From NCBI GenBank assembly GCA_965197865.1, contig CBDANZ010000002.1:1-64000 (forward strand): a stretch of DNA of 64,000 bases. The letters run 5' to 3'. Below, one piece after another: positions 1-8,918 of this stretch (the first letter of the stretch is position 1; every line of letters begins with the position of its first letter). A program made the translations under genes and the position numbers. Under the pieces are notes generated by a model, which saw only the letters and a list, made by a program, of their open reading frames with translations, did no database searches and was not told the origin of the DNA. The stretch is from CBDANZ01 sp965197865 (GTDB lineage Bacteria > Acidobacteriota > Vicinamibacteria > Vicinamibacterales > CAVVIG01).

Positions 1-159
1 ATTCGACGACGAGGGCCGTGGCGCACGCTCGAGGCCGTGGAATTCGCCACGCTGGAGTGGGTGGATTGGTTCAACATGCGGCGGTTGCTGGGACCGATTG
101 GAGACGTGCCGCCGGCGGAGTTTGAAGCGCAGTACTATGAGCAGGCCAAGGTGGCCTGA
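1..159 (+). CDS. IS3-family transposase OrfB, C-terminal part (partial)
   Basis: This is the last 52 codons of a DDE transposase (rve integrase core). The sequence matches the end of the full orfB at 24051-24944 and carries the typical IS3 C-terminal motif around EWVDWFNMRRLL. The stop TGA is at 157-159, just inside the terminal repeat. The start and the catalytic D, D, E residues lie upstream of the window. Function is DNA cleavage and strand transfer at the IS ends, inferred from the family. Confidence 0.92.
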   Translation: MRRRGPWRTLEAVEFATLEWVDWFNMRRLLGPIGDVPPAEFEAQYYEQAKVA

Positions 160-198
160 TTCAATGAATCCAGTCTCCGAGAAACCCGGTACGGTTCA
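1..198 (+). mobile_element. IS3-family element, copy A, right end only (cut by window edge)
   Basis: The first 198 bases match the right end of the complete element at 23680-24983: the 3' end of orfB followed by the terminal inverted repeat, which ends in GGTTCA at 198. Orientation is plus, the same as copies B and C. The rest of the element lies outside the window. Bases from 199 on belong to the metallophosphoesterase gene that this insertion truncates. Confidence 0.93.
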
Positions 199-931
199 GA
201 TGGATTCGTGCCCTAGAGATCAGGGTATCTTGGAAGGGTCCACCGTCGAGAAACCAGCTGGGCGGATGATGGCAGATGGTCAGGTACTCAACGCCAGGCT
301 GGTTCGGCATCGAGTAGGCGTTCTCACCTAGGAACAGGCTCTCCTTTTGGTCTTCGAGGCCGGACAAAAGAACCGAGTTCAAGCCCCGCAGTCGCAAGAT
401 CGACCCGTCGCTCATTTGCAGGTCGTCTTCCCATGCGTAGGAAGATGCGTCCGCAAAAAACGAGCATCCGTAGCGCCCAGCGAATTCGTTGAACTCAGAA
501 AGAGGCGAATAGAACAATGCCTGAGCTGAGGCGTCCGTCAGTCGCTCCCTGAGAGCCGTATTTCGCTCCGGGTTATCCCTCGCTAATCGAACAGCCTGTT
601 GAGCATCTCTCAATAATGGGTTCTGACTGACCACCTGCTGATCCACGTCGTGGTTTCCCGGACATACGTATACGGCATCCTGGTGGCATTCACACGCCTC
701 GCAGAGGACGTCAAGCCACCTTGAAGCGTGTTCATACTCTTCTCGCTTACCGCCGTAGGCGATGTCTCCAGAAACGACGATCCCGTCCGCACTCCCACCG
801 ACACTCCTCAGGAGGTTTTCAAGGTCTCGTACCAACTCAGTCCGCAGGGCCTCATCTGGATCGAAACCAATCAGCCCAGTACGAAAGTTGAAGTGAATAT
901 CAGAAAGGTGCACGAGGCGAAGAGGGGGCAC
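161..931 (-). pseudogene. Calcineurin-like metallophosphoesterase, 3' end replaced by IS3
   Basis: The protein begins with the metal-binding motifs of the calcineurin-like phosphoesterase family: SDIHF near residue 10, GDIAYGG near 55 and GNHD near 92, and later CHHPPSW. These bind the dinuclear metal centre that hydrolyses phosphoesters. The expected last motif (GHxH) is missing, because the reading frame enters the IS3 right end at base 198 and finishes with a tail encoded by the terminal repeat (NRTGFLGDWIH, stop at 161-163). The start is taken as GTG at 931, preceded by an AAGGAAGG ribosome site. Without the GHxH ligand the product is probably inactive. Substrate unknown. Confidence 0.8.
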
Positions 932-995
932 GGCACCTTCCTTCTGGCGGGTGGGCGTTCACTCGTTCGTATAAGCACATCTTACGTGTTACGTG

Positions 996-1027
996 AAAAA
1001 AAGTTGCGCGGAAACTTGTCGCGCAAC
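996..1027 (-). terminator. Rho-independent terminator (minus strand)
   Basis: Read on the minus strand, an 8-bp perfect stem (GTTGCGCG at 1003-1010 paired with CGCGCAAC at 1020-1027, 9-base loop) is followed directly by seven T residues (996-1002). This is the clearest intrinsic terminator in the window. It lies upstream of the phosphoesterase, so it once ended a minus-strand gene that is no longer there; the YugP remnant beyond it is on the plus strand. Confidence 0.75.
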
Positions 1028-1059
1028 TCGCTCTCTCTATCAATCTGATTTCAAATGGG

Positions 1060-1506
1060 TTACGCCTACCCTCGATCGCCTCGATTGCGGCAATTGGCGT
1101 GGCGACGCACGAGGCAGGCCACGCCATCCAGCATGCGGACCACTACGCCCCGCTCTGGCTGCGGAGTACCCTCGTGCCCACGGCCACCATCGGCTCGTCA
1201 ATCGGCTACGTCGTGATGATGATCGGGCTGTTCATGGCGTCGCAGTCGCTGGTGGGCATCGGCGCGCTCCTGTTCTCCGCGGTCCTCCTCCTCCAGATCG
1301 TGACGCTCCCCGTGGAGTTTGATGCCACGGCCCGCGCGAAGAAACTCGTGGTGGCGTACGGGATCATCAGTGAGCGCGAGCGGGGGGGTATGGACCGCGT
1401 GTTGAACGCCGCCGCGCTCACCTACGTGGCCGCCGTGGTCAGCACGCTCCTGACCCTGCTCTACTTTTTGATGCGGGCCGGCTTCCTGGGAGGGCGGGAC
1501 GACTAG
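1060..1506 (+). pseudogene. YugP-type neutral zinc metallopeptidase, 5'-truncated
   Basis: The frame reads from about 1060 through a zinc-protease motif HEAGH near 1108 to a TAG stop at 1504-1506. HExxH followed by two or three hydrophobic segments and a VEFDATARAK stretch is the pattern of the YugP/Zn_peptidase_2 family of membrane proteases. Family members are about 225-230 residues with the HExxH near the middle, so roughly 100 N-terminal residues, including a membrane anchor, are missing. A GTG at 1099 would start just before the active site and cannot make a complete enzyme. The break lies next to the orphan terminator. Confidence 0.7.
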
Positions 1507-2137
1507 CGGTGCGTGCCCGCTTCCGGTCGCTCCGGCAGCCGCCGGTGGAGCACGGTGATTCGTTGCCAGAACACCGGCGATGGACAGCGCTTCCGCGCCT
1601 CCCATTGGTAGACGACGGCTTTCCGCGCGGCACCCACTAGCGTGGCCAATTGCGCCTGGCTCACCCCGCGCGCACGACGCAGCGCGCGAATCTGCACATC
1701 GTAGTCGTCCGGCACGCTGGCCCAACTCGGCGGCTCTCGCTGGTCTGCTCGCCGCACCTGCCGTCCAAAGTAGGAATGGCGGAACTGGCGAGCAGTCGCC
1801 AATGTCGCGCGGCCCCGGAGCCGTCGAAAGGTCGTCTTGTTGTCATAGGTCACCGGCAGCCGCCCGTCTCGGGCCGCCGCCCGCAGCGTCTTGACGTGCA
1901 CGCCGATCAGCAGCGCGAGCACGGGTAAGGGAAGAAGCGCGTGCTCATCGCGATGCGTGGCGAGCGCCCGGGCTCGCGCCATGACGTGGGGCGGTGTCGC
2001 CCGCCGCCCGGCATCCCACGTCCGATACGACTCGGGTGACACGCCGAGCATCGCCGCGAACGCCGCCCCTGCGACTGGCCCAGCACGATCCGGCATTCAC
2101 GCAGCGTCCGGGGCTCCACGACGTCACACCATGCCAT
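1503..2137 (-). pseudogene. HTH (XRE-like) DNA-binding protein with a frameshift
   Basis: Two overlapping frames together make one protein of about 210 residues. The ATG at 2137 opens a frame reading LRECRIVLGQSQ, the first part of a helix-turn-helix; the match continues in another frame as AAFAAMLGVSPESYRTWDAGRR down to the stop at 1503. The switch falls in a GGGG run near 2070. A second HTH-like stretch (RGVSQAQLATLVGAARKAVYQWE, near the C-terminus) resembles a second XRE domain. It is likely a small repressor; target unknown. The frameshift may be a real mutation or a homopolymer error. The gene lies downstream of tRNA-Arg, an arrangement repeated near 40.1-40.6 kb. Confidence 0.62.
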
Positions 2138-2282
2138 CGGCGCAGGCCAGTGTGAAGCGCGGAGTGGGGGCAGAGCGTACTTCAGTCAGCCAATCTTGGA
2201 AGGTGACCGGTCACTCTTTTCGCCTGCACCTTCGCCTCCGGTGCCCAGGCAGTGGGCACAATCGGCGAATTCTTTAGGAAAC

Positions 2283-2359
2283 TGGCGCGCCCGGCAGGAT
2301 TCGAACCTGCGACCCCCGGCTTAGAAGGCCGGTGCTCTATCCACCTGAGCTACGGGCGC
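2283..2359 (-). tRNA. tRNA-Arg (TCT anticodon), CCA encoded
   Basis: The minus strand folds as a full cloverleaf: acceptor GCGCCCG/CGGGCGC, D stem GCTC/GAGC, anticodon stem CCGGC/GCCGG with loop CTTCTAA, T stem GCAGG/CCTGC with loop TTCGAAT, discriminator G and an encoded CCA (2283-2285). The anticodon TCT reads AGA/AGG arginine codons. All stems are perfect, so the gene looks functional. A degenerate copy of the same length is at 40499-40575. Confidence 0.97.
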
Positions 2360-2719
2360 AATTGAGTAAGACTTCTAGTGTAGCTGGTCTTCCCAGGGTT
2401 CACCGGGGATGCCGAACCCGTATGGCCCTCCTCGAGGCTGACTCGCTCGGCACCGGTGAGGTGCTGTCCACCCATACGATCCACCCGCCGGGCACGGACG
2501 TGCTGGACGAACTAGGAGTCGGCGCGATCCGTGAAACTCCTCACGTCGTCCTCCTTCGTGCGGGTACACCGGCAAATGGCGCGCGCGTGTGCCGCACCTA
2601 TACCTTTGGCGGTCCGGCCATCGGTTGTGGCACGATGGGCTGGGCCGCAGGCCGGTACCTGAGGTAGGGCTGCTCCGTAACGCGTGCAGGCGCCCAGACG
2701 CGTACACTGGAGGTTCTCC
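2360..2719. other. Intergenic stretch, no gene recognised
   Basis: This stretch lies between tRNA-Arg and lemA. Open frames exist on both strands, as expected at this GC content, but none has a recognisable family, a ribosome site or continuity with a neighbour. It presumably contains the promoters for the divergent tRNA and lemA. Confidence 0.5.
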
Positions 2720-3322
2720 ATGTCGGCCGTTGTGATCACGTTCGTCGCACTTGTCCTGGTCGCCGTCGTGCTGGCCGCGCTCGTGGTGGGCATCTACAAC
2801 AGGCTCGTCACGCTCCGGAACCGCTACAAGAACGCCTTCGCCCAGATCGAAGTACAGCTCAAGCGGCGGTACGATCTCATCCCCAATCTGGTCGAGATCG
2901 CCAAAGGCTACATGAAGCACGAGCGCGAGACGCTCGAGGCGGTCATCCAGGCACGGAACCAGGCGGTCGGCGGTCTCCAGAAAGCCGCGCAGGACCCCGG
3001 CAACGCCGACGCCATCAAGGGCTTGGCGGTGGCCGAAGGGGCGCTCACGGGAACCATCGGACGGCTGTTCGCGCTGGCGGAAAGCTATCCAGACCTCAAG
3101 GCCAACCAGAACATGATGCAGCTCAGCGAAGAGCTGCGCTCGACGGAAAACCGGGTCGCGTTCGCCAGGCAGGCGTTCAACGACGGCGTGACGCAGTACA
3201 ACACGTACAAACAGACGTTTCCCCCCGTCGTGTTTTCCGGGATGTTCGGCCACGGCCAGGACGCCGCGATGCTCGAGTTCGACAGCGCACAGATTCAGGA
3301 AGCGCCGAAGGTGTCATTCTAG
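2720..3322 (+). CDS. lemA: LemA family membrane protein
   Basis: A 200-residue LemA protein: one N-terminal membrane helix (residues about 3-27), then the family signature NRYKNAFAQIEVQLKRRYD and LIPNLVEIAKGYMKHE near residues 36-70, and a helical cytoplasmic domain ending with the typical NTYKQTFPPVVFSGMFG. LemA proteins are often encoded next to M48 (HtpX-like) membrane proteases, as here, where the protease begins 6 bases downstream; a role with that protease in envelope stress or protein turnover is inferred. The ATG at 2720 has TGGAGG at 2708-2713 and begins just before the membrane helix. The TAG stop shows that TAG terminates normal genes here. Confidence 0.92.
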   Translation: MSAVVITFVALVLVAVVLAALVVGIYNRLVTLRNRYKNAFAQIEVQLKRRYDLIPNLVEIAKGYMKHERETLEAVIQARNQAVGGLQKAAQDPGNADAIKGLAVAEGALTGTIGRLFALAESYPDLKANQNMMQLSEELRSTENRVAFARQAFNDGVTQYNTYKQTFPPVVFSGMFGHGQDAAMLEFDSAQIQEAPKVSF

Positions 3323-3328
3323 ACGCGG

Positions 3329-5263
3329 ATGGCCACCAACTTCTTCGAGTACCAAGACGCCGCCCGCCGCAAGACAACCCGCCTGGTCATCCTGTTCGCA
3401 CTCGCCGTCCTGGCGCTGGTGGTGTCGATCGATCTCCTGCTCGCCGTCACCTTTGGTTATCTTGACCAGAACACGCCAACCGGGTCCGTCGACTGGGCGC
3501 GGGCTTTCGATCCCCAGCTCGTCAGCCTCGCCGTCGTCGGGACGCTCGTCGTCGTGGGCAGCGGGAGCCTCTACAAGATTGCGCAGCTACGGGGTGGCGG
3601 CAGGGTCGTGGCGGAGCAGCTGGGCGGGCGGCTGCTCCACCCGGATACGTCGGTTCTCTCGGAACAGCGGCTCCTGAACGTCGTCCAGGAGATGGCGATC
3701 GCGTCGGGCACGCCGACGCCGCCGGTCTTTCTGCTGGAGCACGAACAGTCGATCAACGCATTCGCTGCCGGGTTCACACCGAGCGATGCCGTAATCGGCG
3801 TCACGCGCGGGACCGTCGAGCAGCTGACGCGCGACGAGCTGCAGGGGGTGATCGCCCACGAGTTTAGCCACATCCTCAACGGCGACATGCGACTGAACAT
3901 CCGGTTGATCGGCGTGCTGCACGGCATCCTGATCGTCGGGATACTCGGCTACTTTCTCTTGCGGATGACGATGTTTTCCGGCCACCGGCGCCGACGGTCG
4001 CGGGAAGGGAACCCGATGCCGATTCTAGCGCTGGGTGCCGGGCTCATGGCGGTCGGCTTCCTCGGCACCCTTTTCGGGAACTTGATCAAGGCGGCGGTGA
4101 GTCGGCAACGCGAGTTCCTCGCCGACGCCGCGGCGGTACAGTTCACCCGGCACCCGGCTGGTATCGCCGAGGCGCTCAAGAAGATCGCCGGGCTGGTGTC
4201 CGGCTCGAGCATCCAGAGCCCGAACGCGCCCGAGGCGAGCCACATGTTCTTCGGGCGCGCGACCAGCGGCCTGAGCGGTCTGTTCTCGACCCATCCCCCG
4301 CTGGTGGAGCGGATTCGCCGCATCGAACCCTCCTGGGATGGCACGCTCCCCGACGTGGCGCAGGTCGCTCCCGTCGCGTCGCAGTCCCGAGCCGCGGCCG
4401 GCCTTTCGGCCCTGGCCGGTGCGGAGACGGTCGACCGGGGCTCCGTGGCGGGTCTCTCTGGCGCTGTCGAGCAGGTGGGTCAGCCTGGCGAGGCCCATCT
4501 GCAGTACGCCGCCAGGCTGCTCGACAGCCTGCCCGCGCCGCTCGTCAGCGCCGTCCACGGACCGTACGGCGCGCGCGCCGTCGTTTACGCGCTGCTGTTC
4601 GATCGAGAGGCCGAGCCGCGGCGGCGCCAGGACGCGCACCTGGCCGCCGCGGCCGATCCGGGAGTGTACGAGGAGACAGTCCGGTTGATGGGGCTCGTCG
4701 ATCGCCTCGACATGCGGGCGCGGCTGCCGCTCATCGACATCTCGTTACCGGCCCTCCGCACGCTGACGGTGGAGCAGTACGAGCTCTTCAGGAAGAACGT
4801 CGCCGCGCTCGTGCAGATTGACAACGCGATCGACCTGTTCGAGTGGTCGCTCCACCGGATTCTGCTGCACGATCTGGACGCCCACTTCGTGAGGCGCGGC
4901 CCGCCGCGGGTCCGGCACCGGTCGTTCGCGGCGGTGCGGCCGCACGCCGAGCTGCTGCTGTCGACGCTCGCGTACGCGGGGCATCGCGACTTGGCCGCGG
5001 CCCGGAGGGCGTTTGAGCAGGTCCGGCGGAGCCTCGGCCTGGCCGATCTGCGCCTGCGGCCGGTCGACGACCTCAAGCTCGACGCGCTCGACGCTGCGCT
5101 CGCGGCGCTCGATGAGGCGGCGCCCCAGGTCAAGCGCCAGGTTCTGCAGGCAGCGGTCGCCTGCATCGCCGCCGATCGTACGGTGACTCCCACGGAAGCG
5201 GAGCTGCTCAGGGCCGTGTCGGCGTCGCTCGGCTGCCCGATGCCGCCGCTGCTGCTCACCTGA
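3329..5263 (+). CDS. M48 family membrane zinc protease with long C-terminal extension
   Basis: The first 340 residues are an HtpX-like M48 protease: membrane helices at about 17-41 and 65-84, the zinc site HEFSH at 177-181, two further helices at about 193-215 and 230-255, and the third zinc ligand in REFLADAAAV near 268. The FSTHPP motif near 330 is also typical. Substrates are presumably misfolded membrane proteins. Family members are usually near 290 residues; this one has about 300 extra residues, helical and rich in Ala, Leu and Arg, with no recognised domain. That C-terminal half occurs in some environmental M48 proteins paired with LemA. It starts 6 bases after lemA, so the two are one transcription unit. 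Confidence 0.9.
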   Translation: MATNFFEYQDAARRKTTRLVILFALAVLALVVSIDLLLAVTFGYLDQNTPTGSVDWARAFDPQLVSLAVVGTLVVVGSGSLYKIAQLRGGGRVVAEQLGGRLLHPDTSVLSEQRLLNVVQEMAIASGTPTPPVFLLEHEQSINAFAAGFTPSDAVIGVTRGTVEQLTRDELQGVIAHEFSHILNGDMRLNIRLIGVLHGILIVGILGYFLLRMTMFSGHRRRRSREGNPMPILALGAGLMAVGFLGTLFGNLIKAAVSRQREFLADAAAVQFTRHPAGIAEALKKIAGLVSGSSIQSPNAPEASHMFFGRATSGLSGLFSTHPPLVERIRRIEPSWDGTLPDVAQVAPVASQSRAAAGLSALAGAETVDRGSVAGLSGAVEQVGQPGEAHLQYAARLLDSLPAPLVSAVHGPYGARAVVYALLFDREAEPRRRQDAHLAAAADPGVYEETVRLMGLVDRLDMRARLPLIDISLPALRTLTVEQYELFRKNVAALVQIDNAIDLFEWSLHRILLHDLDAHFVRRGPPRVRHRSFAAVRPHAELLLSTLAYAGHRDLAAARRAFEQVRRSLGLADLRLRPVDDLKLDALDAALAALDEAAPQVKRQVLQAAVACIAADRTVTPTEAELLRAVSASLGCPMPPLLLT

Positions 5264-5450
5264 TCGTCGCCAGCGAGCCCTCGAAACCGCGCAGCAGCAT
5301 ATCAACCGCGACCGCGACCTGCTCATCGTTGGGACTGAGCTTGACGGCGCACCGCCGAATCGTAAGGGCCTTGACGAGTTCAAGAAGGTACACGCTGAGA
5401 ATGAAAGGATTGAGCAAGACGAACAGCATGAGGAAGGAGCGGGTGAAGGT
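5256..5450 (-). pseudogene. Membrane-protein fragment (MarC-like first helix, tentative)
   Basis: The minus strand encodes a hydrophobic helix, SFLMLFVLLNPFILSVYLLEL, resembling the first helix of MarC-family proteins, where an Asn-Pro sits in the same place. It then runs out into unrelated sequence and stops at 5256, overlapping the end of the M48 gene. The upstream frame belongs to a transposase fragment, so this is at most the start of a gene joined to an IS relic. The MarC resemblance is by eye and weak. Confidence 0.3.
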
Positions 5451-5454
5451 GCTA

Positions 5455-5620
5455 AGGCGTACGACGAGGCCACGCCGGTCGTCATCGCTCGGCCGAAGAC
5501 GCCGCCCGTGCAGCTGGTCTGCAGGACGCGATTCTCTTCGGTCAGAGACGCCACGGCTTCCTGCCGCTGCCGATCCAGCCAACCGACCAACGCGGCAAGA
5601 AGCACGCGCAGAAAGGTCAC
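5455..5620 (-). pseudogene. Integrase-core transposase, N-terminal fragment with frameshift
   Basis: From a GTG at 5620 the minus strand reads FLRVLLAALVGWLDRQRQEA and TEENRVL, then in a shifted frame GRRLRPSDDDRRGL. Together these match the conserved N-terminus of a family of integrase-core transposases common in soil bacteria (membrane-like start, EENRVL, then RGRRLRLTDDDRRRLA). The catalytic core is absent. The fragment shows that this gap between the M48 and PQQ genes is an old IS insertion site. Bases 5621-5749 hold nothing recognisable beyond the PQQ ribosome site. Confidence 0.55.
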
Positions 5621-5749
5621 GCCGACCGCGGCGGGAGTCTATGTCAGGGACTGGGATTCAGTTTCCCGAGGCCGTTGGGCCGAGGTATGGGACATTGCGG
5701 GACGTCTCGCTGTCGTTGGCTAAGTTGAGGTAGGGTGGGAGGTATGAAC

Positions 5750-7105
5750 ATGACGTTTCGACCGCAGCGGCTCGTTGTTGCGCTGACGGTAGGTGTGCTG
5801 GTGGCAAGTATGGGCGCGGTGGCTCAAACCGGCGGCGGTGATTACTGGCCGCAGTGGCGAGGACCTCTGGCGACCGGTGTGGCTCCCGATGCCGATCCGC
5901 CGACCGAATGGAGCGAGAGCCGCAATGTGCGGTGGAAGGTGACGATCCCAGGGCACGGGTCTGCCTCGCCCATCGTGTGGAACGACAAGGTGTTCGTCCT
6001 CACGGCGGTTCCCACCGGGGAATCAGGCGAGTCGCCAGAGGGCTTCATCGCCCGGTTCCGCTCCAGGTTCATGGGTGGCGTTGGAGCCGGCGCCGTCCAG
6101 CGGTTCGTCACCTTGGCGATCGACCGGCGAAGCGGTCAGGTCGTTTGGGAACGGACGAGTCGCGAGGAGCAGCCCCACGAGGGCCGGCATGAAGCGGGGA
6201 GTTGGGCATCGCCGTCACCGGTGACCGACGGGGAAGTCGTTTGTGCCTTCTTCGGGTCGCGTGGACTGTATTGCTACGACATGGACGGTACGTTGCTGTG
6301 GGAGCGCGAGCTCGGGGACATGCGAATCCGGATGGGGTTCGGTGAAGGCGCATCCCCAGCACTCTACAAGGAGGCCATCATCATCAAGTGGGATCATCAG
6401 GGCGAATCGTTCATTACGGCTCTCAACAAGACCACGGGCGAAGAATTGTGGCGTACCGAACGGGACGAGATCTCGTCCTGGACGACACCGATCGTTGTCG
6501 AACACGCCGATGGGGCGCAAATCGTGACGAGCGCCACAAATCGCGTGCGCAGCTACGACTTTGAGACCGGTCGGCTGTTGTGGGAGGGTGACGGGGTGAC
6601 GATGAATGCGATCCCATCGCCCGTCGCCGCAGATGGCTTCGTCTATCTGACGAGCGGGTTTCGCGGCAGTCAGCTGTACGCGGTTCAGCTCGCGAATGCC
6701 CGTGGCAATATTGCCGGCACCGACGCAGTCGTCTGGTCACGCGATCGAGACACGCCCTATGTGCCGTCCCCGCTGCTGTACGAGGGAATCCTCTATTTCA
6801 TCAAGAGCAACTCCGGCGTCTTATCGGCCTACGATGCGAAGACCGGCCGGCAGCACTACGGGCCGCAACGTCTTCCTGGCATCCGCAACATTTATGGCTC
6901 GCCAGTGGCAGCCGCGGGTCGGATCTACGTGACCGGCCGGGATGGCACCACGCTCGTGCTCGCGGCAGGACCGGAATTCAGGGTCCTGGCAACCAATACC
7001 CTCGACGATGACTTCGACGCGTCGCCGGCCGTGGTCGGGGGCGAGATTTACCTTCGGGGTCAGCAGCACCTCTATTGTATCGCCGTCGACCAGCCAGTCG
7101 ATTGA
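5750..7105 (+). CDS. Exported PQQ-like beta-propeller protein
   Basis: A 451-residue secreted protein: signal peptide at residues 1-25 (basic start, hydrophobic core, cleavage near AVAQ), then the motif WPQWRGPLATGVA that opens many PQQ-like propeller proteins of Acidobacteria and Planctomycetes, and repeated blades with the W-x-R/T-x-G-x-x-x-W spacing. The fold resembles BamB and quinoprotein dehydrogenases, but no PQQ ligand set can be assigned, so it may be a non-enzymatic scaffold. ATG 5750 is chosen because GGGAGG (5737-5742) lies 7 bases upstream; ATG at 5744 is also in frame. It stands alone, with no operon partner. Confidence 0.82.
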   Translation: MTFRPQRLVVALTVGVLVASMGAVAQTGGGDYWPQWRGPLATGVAPDADPPTEWSESRNVRWKVTIPGHGSASPIVWNDKVFVLTAVPTGESGESPEGFIARFRSRFMGGVGAGAVQRFVTLAIDRRSGQVVWERTSREEQPHEGRHEAGSWASPSPVTDGEVVCAFFGSRGLYCYDMDGTLLWERELGDMRIRMGFGEGASPALYKEAIIIKWDHQGESFITALNKTTGEELWRTERDEISSWTTPIVVEHADGAQIVTSATNRVRSYDFETGRLLWEGDGVTMNAIPSPVAADGFVYLTSGFRGSQLYAVQLANARGNIAGTDAVVWSRDRDTPYVPSPLLYEGILYFIKSNSGVLSAYDAKTGRQHYGPQRLPGIRNIYGSPVAAAGRIYVTGRDGTTLVLAAGPEFRVLATNTLDDDFDASPAVVGGEIYLRGQQHLYCIAVDQPVD

Positions 7106-7508
7106 CGACGGCTGAGAAAGCGACCCGGCTCGTAGCGCTCGTGGCAGTCACGGACTCACTTGGGTCGCGTAGCCCTGGTGGATACGCCGAGTGACCACCA
7201 GCCCACAGCAGACGCACCGATTACGCGACCGCGCAACTCTTCCTGCTTGCCTTTCGTGCTCATCGATGCGGACGAACATTACTTGGCGGGACATCAACGA
7301 ACCACCATCCGCCGCTTGACTTCGAAGCCAGCTGCTCTCGATGAATGGGCCCTCCCACAATCACGGTACGATTCACCGTCGGTCTTGCAATATTTCCAGG
7401 GCAACTCGGGGCAGCGTCTTTCATTCGGCTACTGTGCCCGCCGAGCCCTCAACTTGACGATACCCACGCGTGGTCACACCTGTGCGAAGATTGAGTAGAG
7501 GAGTCTCT
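7106..7508. other. Intergenic stretch, no gene recognised
   Basis: Short overlapping frames on both strands show no family features. No hairpin with a T-run was seen. It separates the PQQ propeller gene from the DUF3179 gene, which has its own ribosome site at the end of the stretch. Confidence 0.5.
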
Positions 7509-8891
7509 ATGCGGTCCAAGTGTCCGTGCGGCGGCCGCCGCCATGGCGCCGTTCTGGCGGCGGTCGTGCTACTCGCCGTGTGCGGTGGCCCCGCCGATCC
7601 TCTCCCTGCCCAGAGCGGGTTCCTGGACAAGAACAGGCAGGCGTTCCCGGCTGCTCCAGCGGCTGGCACCGGCGCGCTGGCCCCTTCGGTGCGCGACGCC
7701 CTAGCGAGCGTCGTGCCATTGCTGCGGCAGCAGCGCTTTCCCACCGATGCGGTACGCACGATCGGCATGTCGGGCGACGGTCGCCTGCTGTGGTACTTGA
7801 ACGACCTGCTACGGTTCGTGACGCGCGACTCGCTGCCGATCGTGGTCGATGCGTTCGAGGAGCTCAGCGGCGCCGAGCTTCCCGGCGAAGCAGTCACCGC
7901 CGCGGGTGATCGTGTCCTGGCTTGGGACCTGCCGGCACCCCCGGACTACCGGCTGCTCAAACGCGACTTATTCCTTCTCATCGAGCCGCGTTGGGCGCCG
8001 TTCTTCGAGGACGAGGACTCTGCAATCGACTGGCGGCTCGTCGGGTGGGGTGGTGTCTTCATCGACGATCGCCCGGACGCAACGGCGGGCCAGATCTGCC
8101 CGCGGGGGTGCATCCCCGCCTTGGACCAACCGGCCGTGACCAATGCCCAAGGCGGGTTCTGGTATCCGGACGACGACCTGGTGTTTGGGATCGTGATCGG
8201 CCGGCAGGCCCGCGCGTACCCGAAGAACATCATGGAGGTGCATGAGATGGTCAACGACACGCTCGGCGGGCGCCGTCTTGCCATCCCGTACTGCACCCTC
8301 TGCCTATCCGCGCAGGCATACTTCACCGACGACGTCAAGGGCTTCCGGCCGCTACTGCGGACCTCCGGGCTGCTGTCGCGATCCAACAAGTTCATGTACG
8401 ACGTCACAACGTTCTCCGCCGTCGACACCTTTACCGGAGAAGCCATCTCCGGGCCGCTGCTCGATGCCAGCGTCAGGCTCAACCAAACCACGGTCGTGAC
8501 TTCCACCTGGGCGGCGTGGCGCGCGGCCCACCCACAGACCTCGATCATCGCGGAGGATGGAGGAATCGGCCGGAGCTACCCGCGCAACCCCCTGCGCGGT
8601 CGCGACGACGCCGGGCCCATCTTTTCAGTAGGTGACGTCGACCCCCGGCTCGGCGTGCACGATGTGGTGCTGGGCGTCATGGACGCCGATGGTTCGCCGG
8701 TCGCGTTCCCGGTGGGGCCGGCGCGCTTGGCACTGGAGGCCGGCGAAGAGGTTGCGCTTGCTGGGGTGGCGCTGCAGCCGGATGCCGGGGGCCTACGCGC
8801 GTTCATCGACGGTGTGGAGATTCCGGCGCATGAAGCGTTCTGGTTTGCGTGGAGTCAGTTTCAGCCGCAAACGCTCTTGTGGGAGCGATAG
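7509..8891 (+). CDS. DUF3179 domain-containing exported protein
   Basis: A 460-residue protein with a basic N-terminus and a signal peptide (VLAAVVLLAVCGG). The C-terminal half holds the DUF3179 signature: IPALDQPAV, then a DDDLVFGIVIG strand, ARAYPKNIMEVHEMVNDTLGG and IPYCTLCLSA, with the paired Cys of the YCTLC motif. DUF3179 proteins are exported and widespread, with no known reaction; the Cys pair could bind metal or form a disulfide. The ATG at 7509 follows a GAGGAG ribosome site; an earlier GTG at 7470 would only add residues before the signal peptide. The stop is TAG. Confidence 0.85.
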   Translation: MRSKCPCGGRRHGAVLAAVVLLAVCGGPADPLPAQSGFLDKNRQAFPAAPAAGTGALAPSVRDALASVVPLLRQQRFPTDAVRTIGMSGDGRLLWYLNDLLRFVTRDSLPIVVDAFEELSGAELPGEAVTAAGDRVLAWDLPAPPDYRLLKRDLFLLIEPRWAPFFEDEDSAIDWRLVGWGGVFIDDRPDATAGQICPRGCIPALDQPAVTNAQGGFWYPDDDLVFGIVIGRQARAYPKNIMEVHEMVNDTLGGRRLAIPYCTLCLSAQAYFTDDVKGFRPLLRTSGLLSRSNKFMYDVTTFSAVDTFTGEAISGPLLDASVRLNQTTVVTSTWAAWRAAHPQTSIIAEDGGIGRSYPRNPLRGRDDAGPIFSVGDVDPRLGVHDVVLGVMDADGSPVAFPVGPARLALEAGEEVALAGVALQPDAGGLRAFIDGVEIPAHEAFWFAWSQFQPQTLLWER

Positions 8892-8918
8892 AGCGCAAGG
8901 CCTGAGGTCGGGCGCTGT

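Noticed and set aside
4745..5620. Long minus-strand frame antisense to the M48 gene
   Set aside because: Only its first 55 codons resemble a protein (transposase start); the remainder is antisense of the M48 gene, with Arg/Ser-rich composition.
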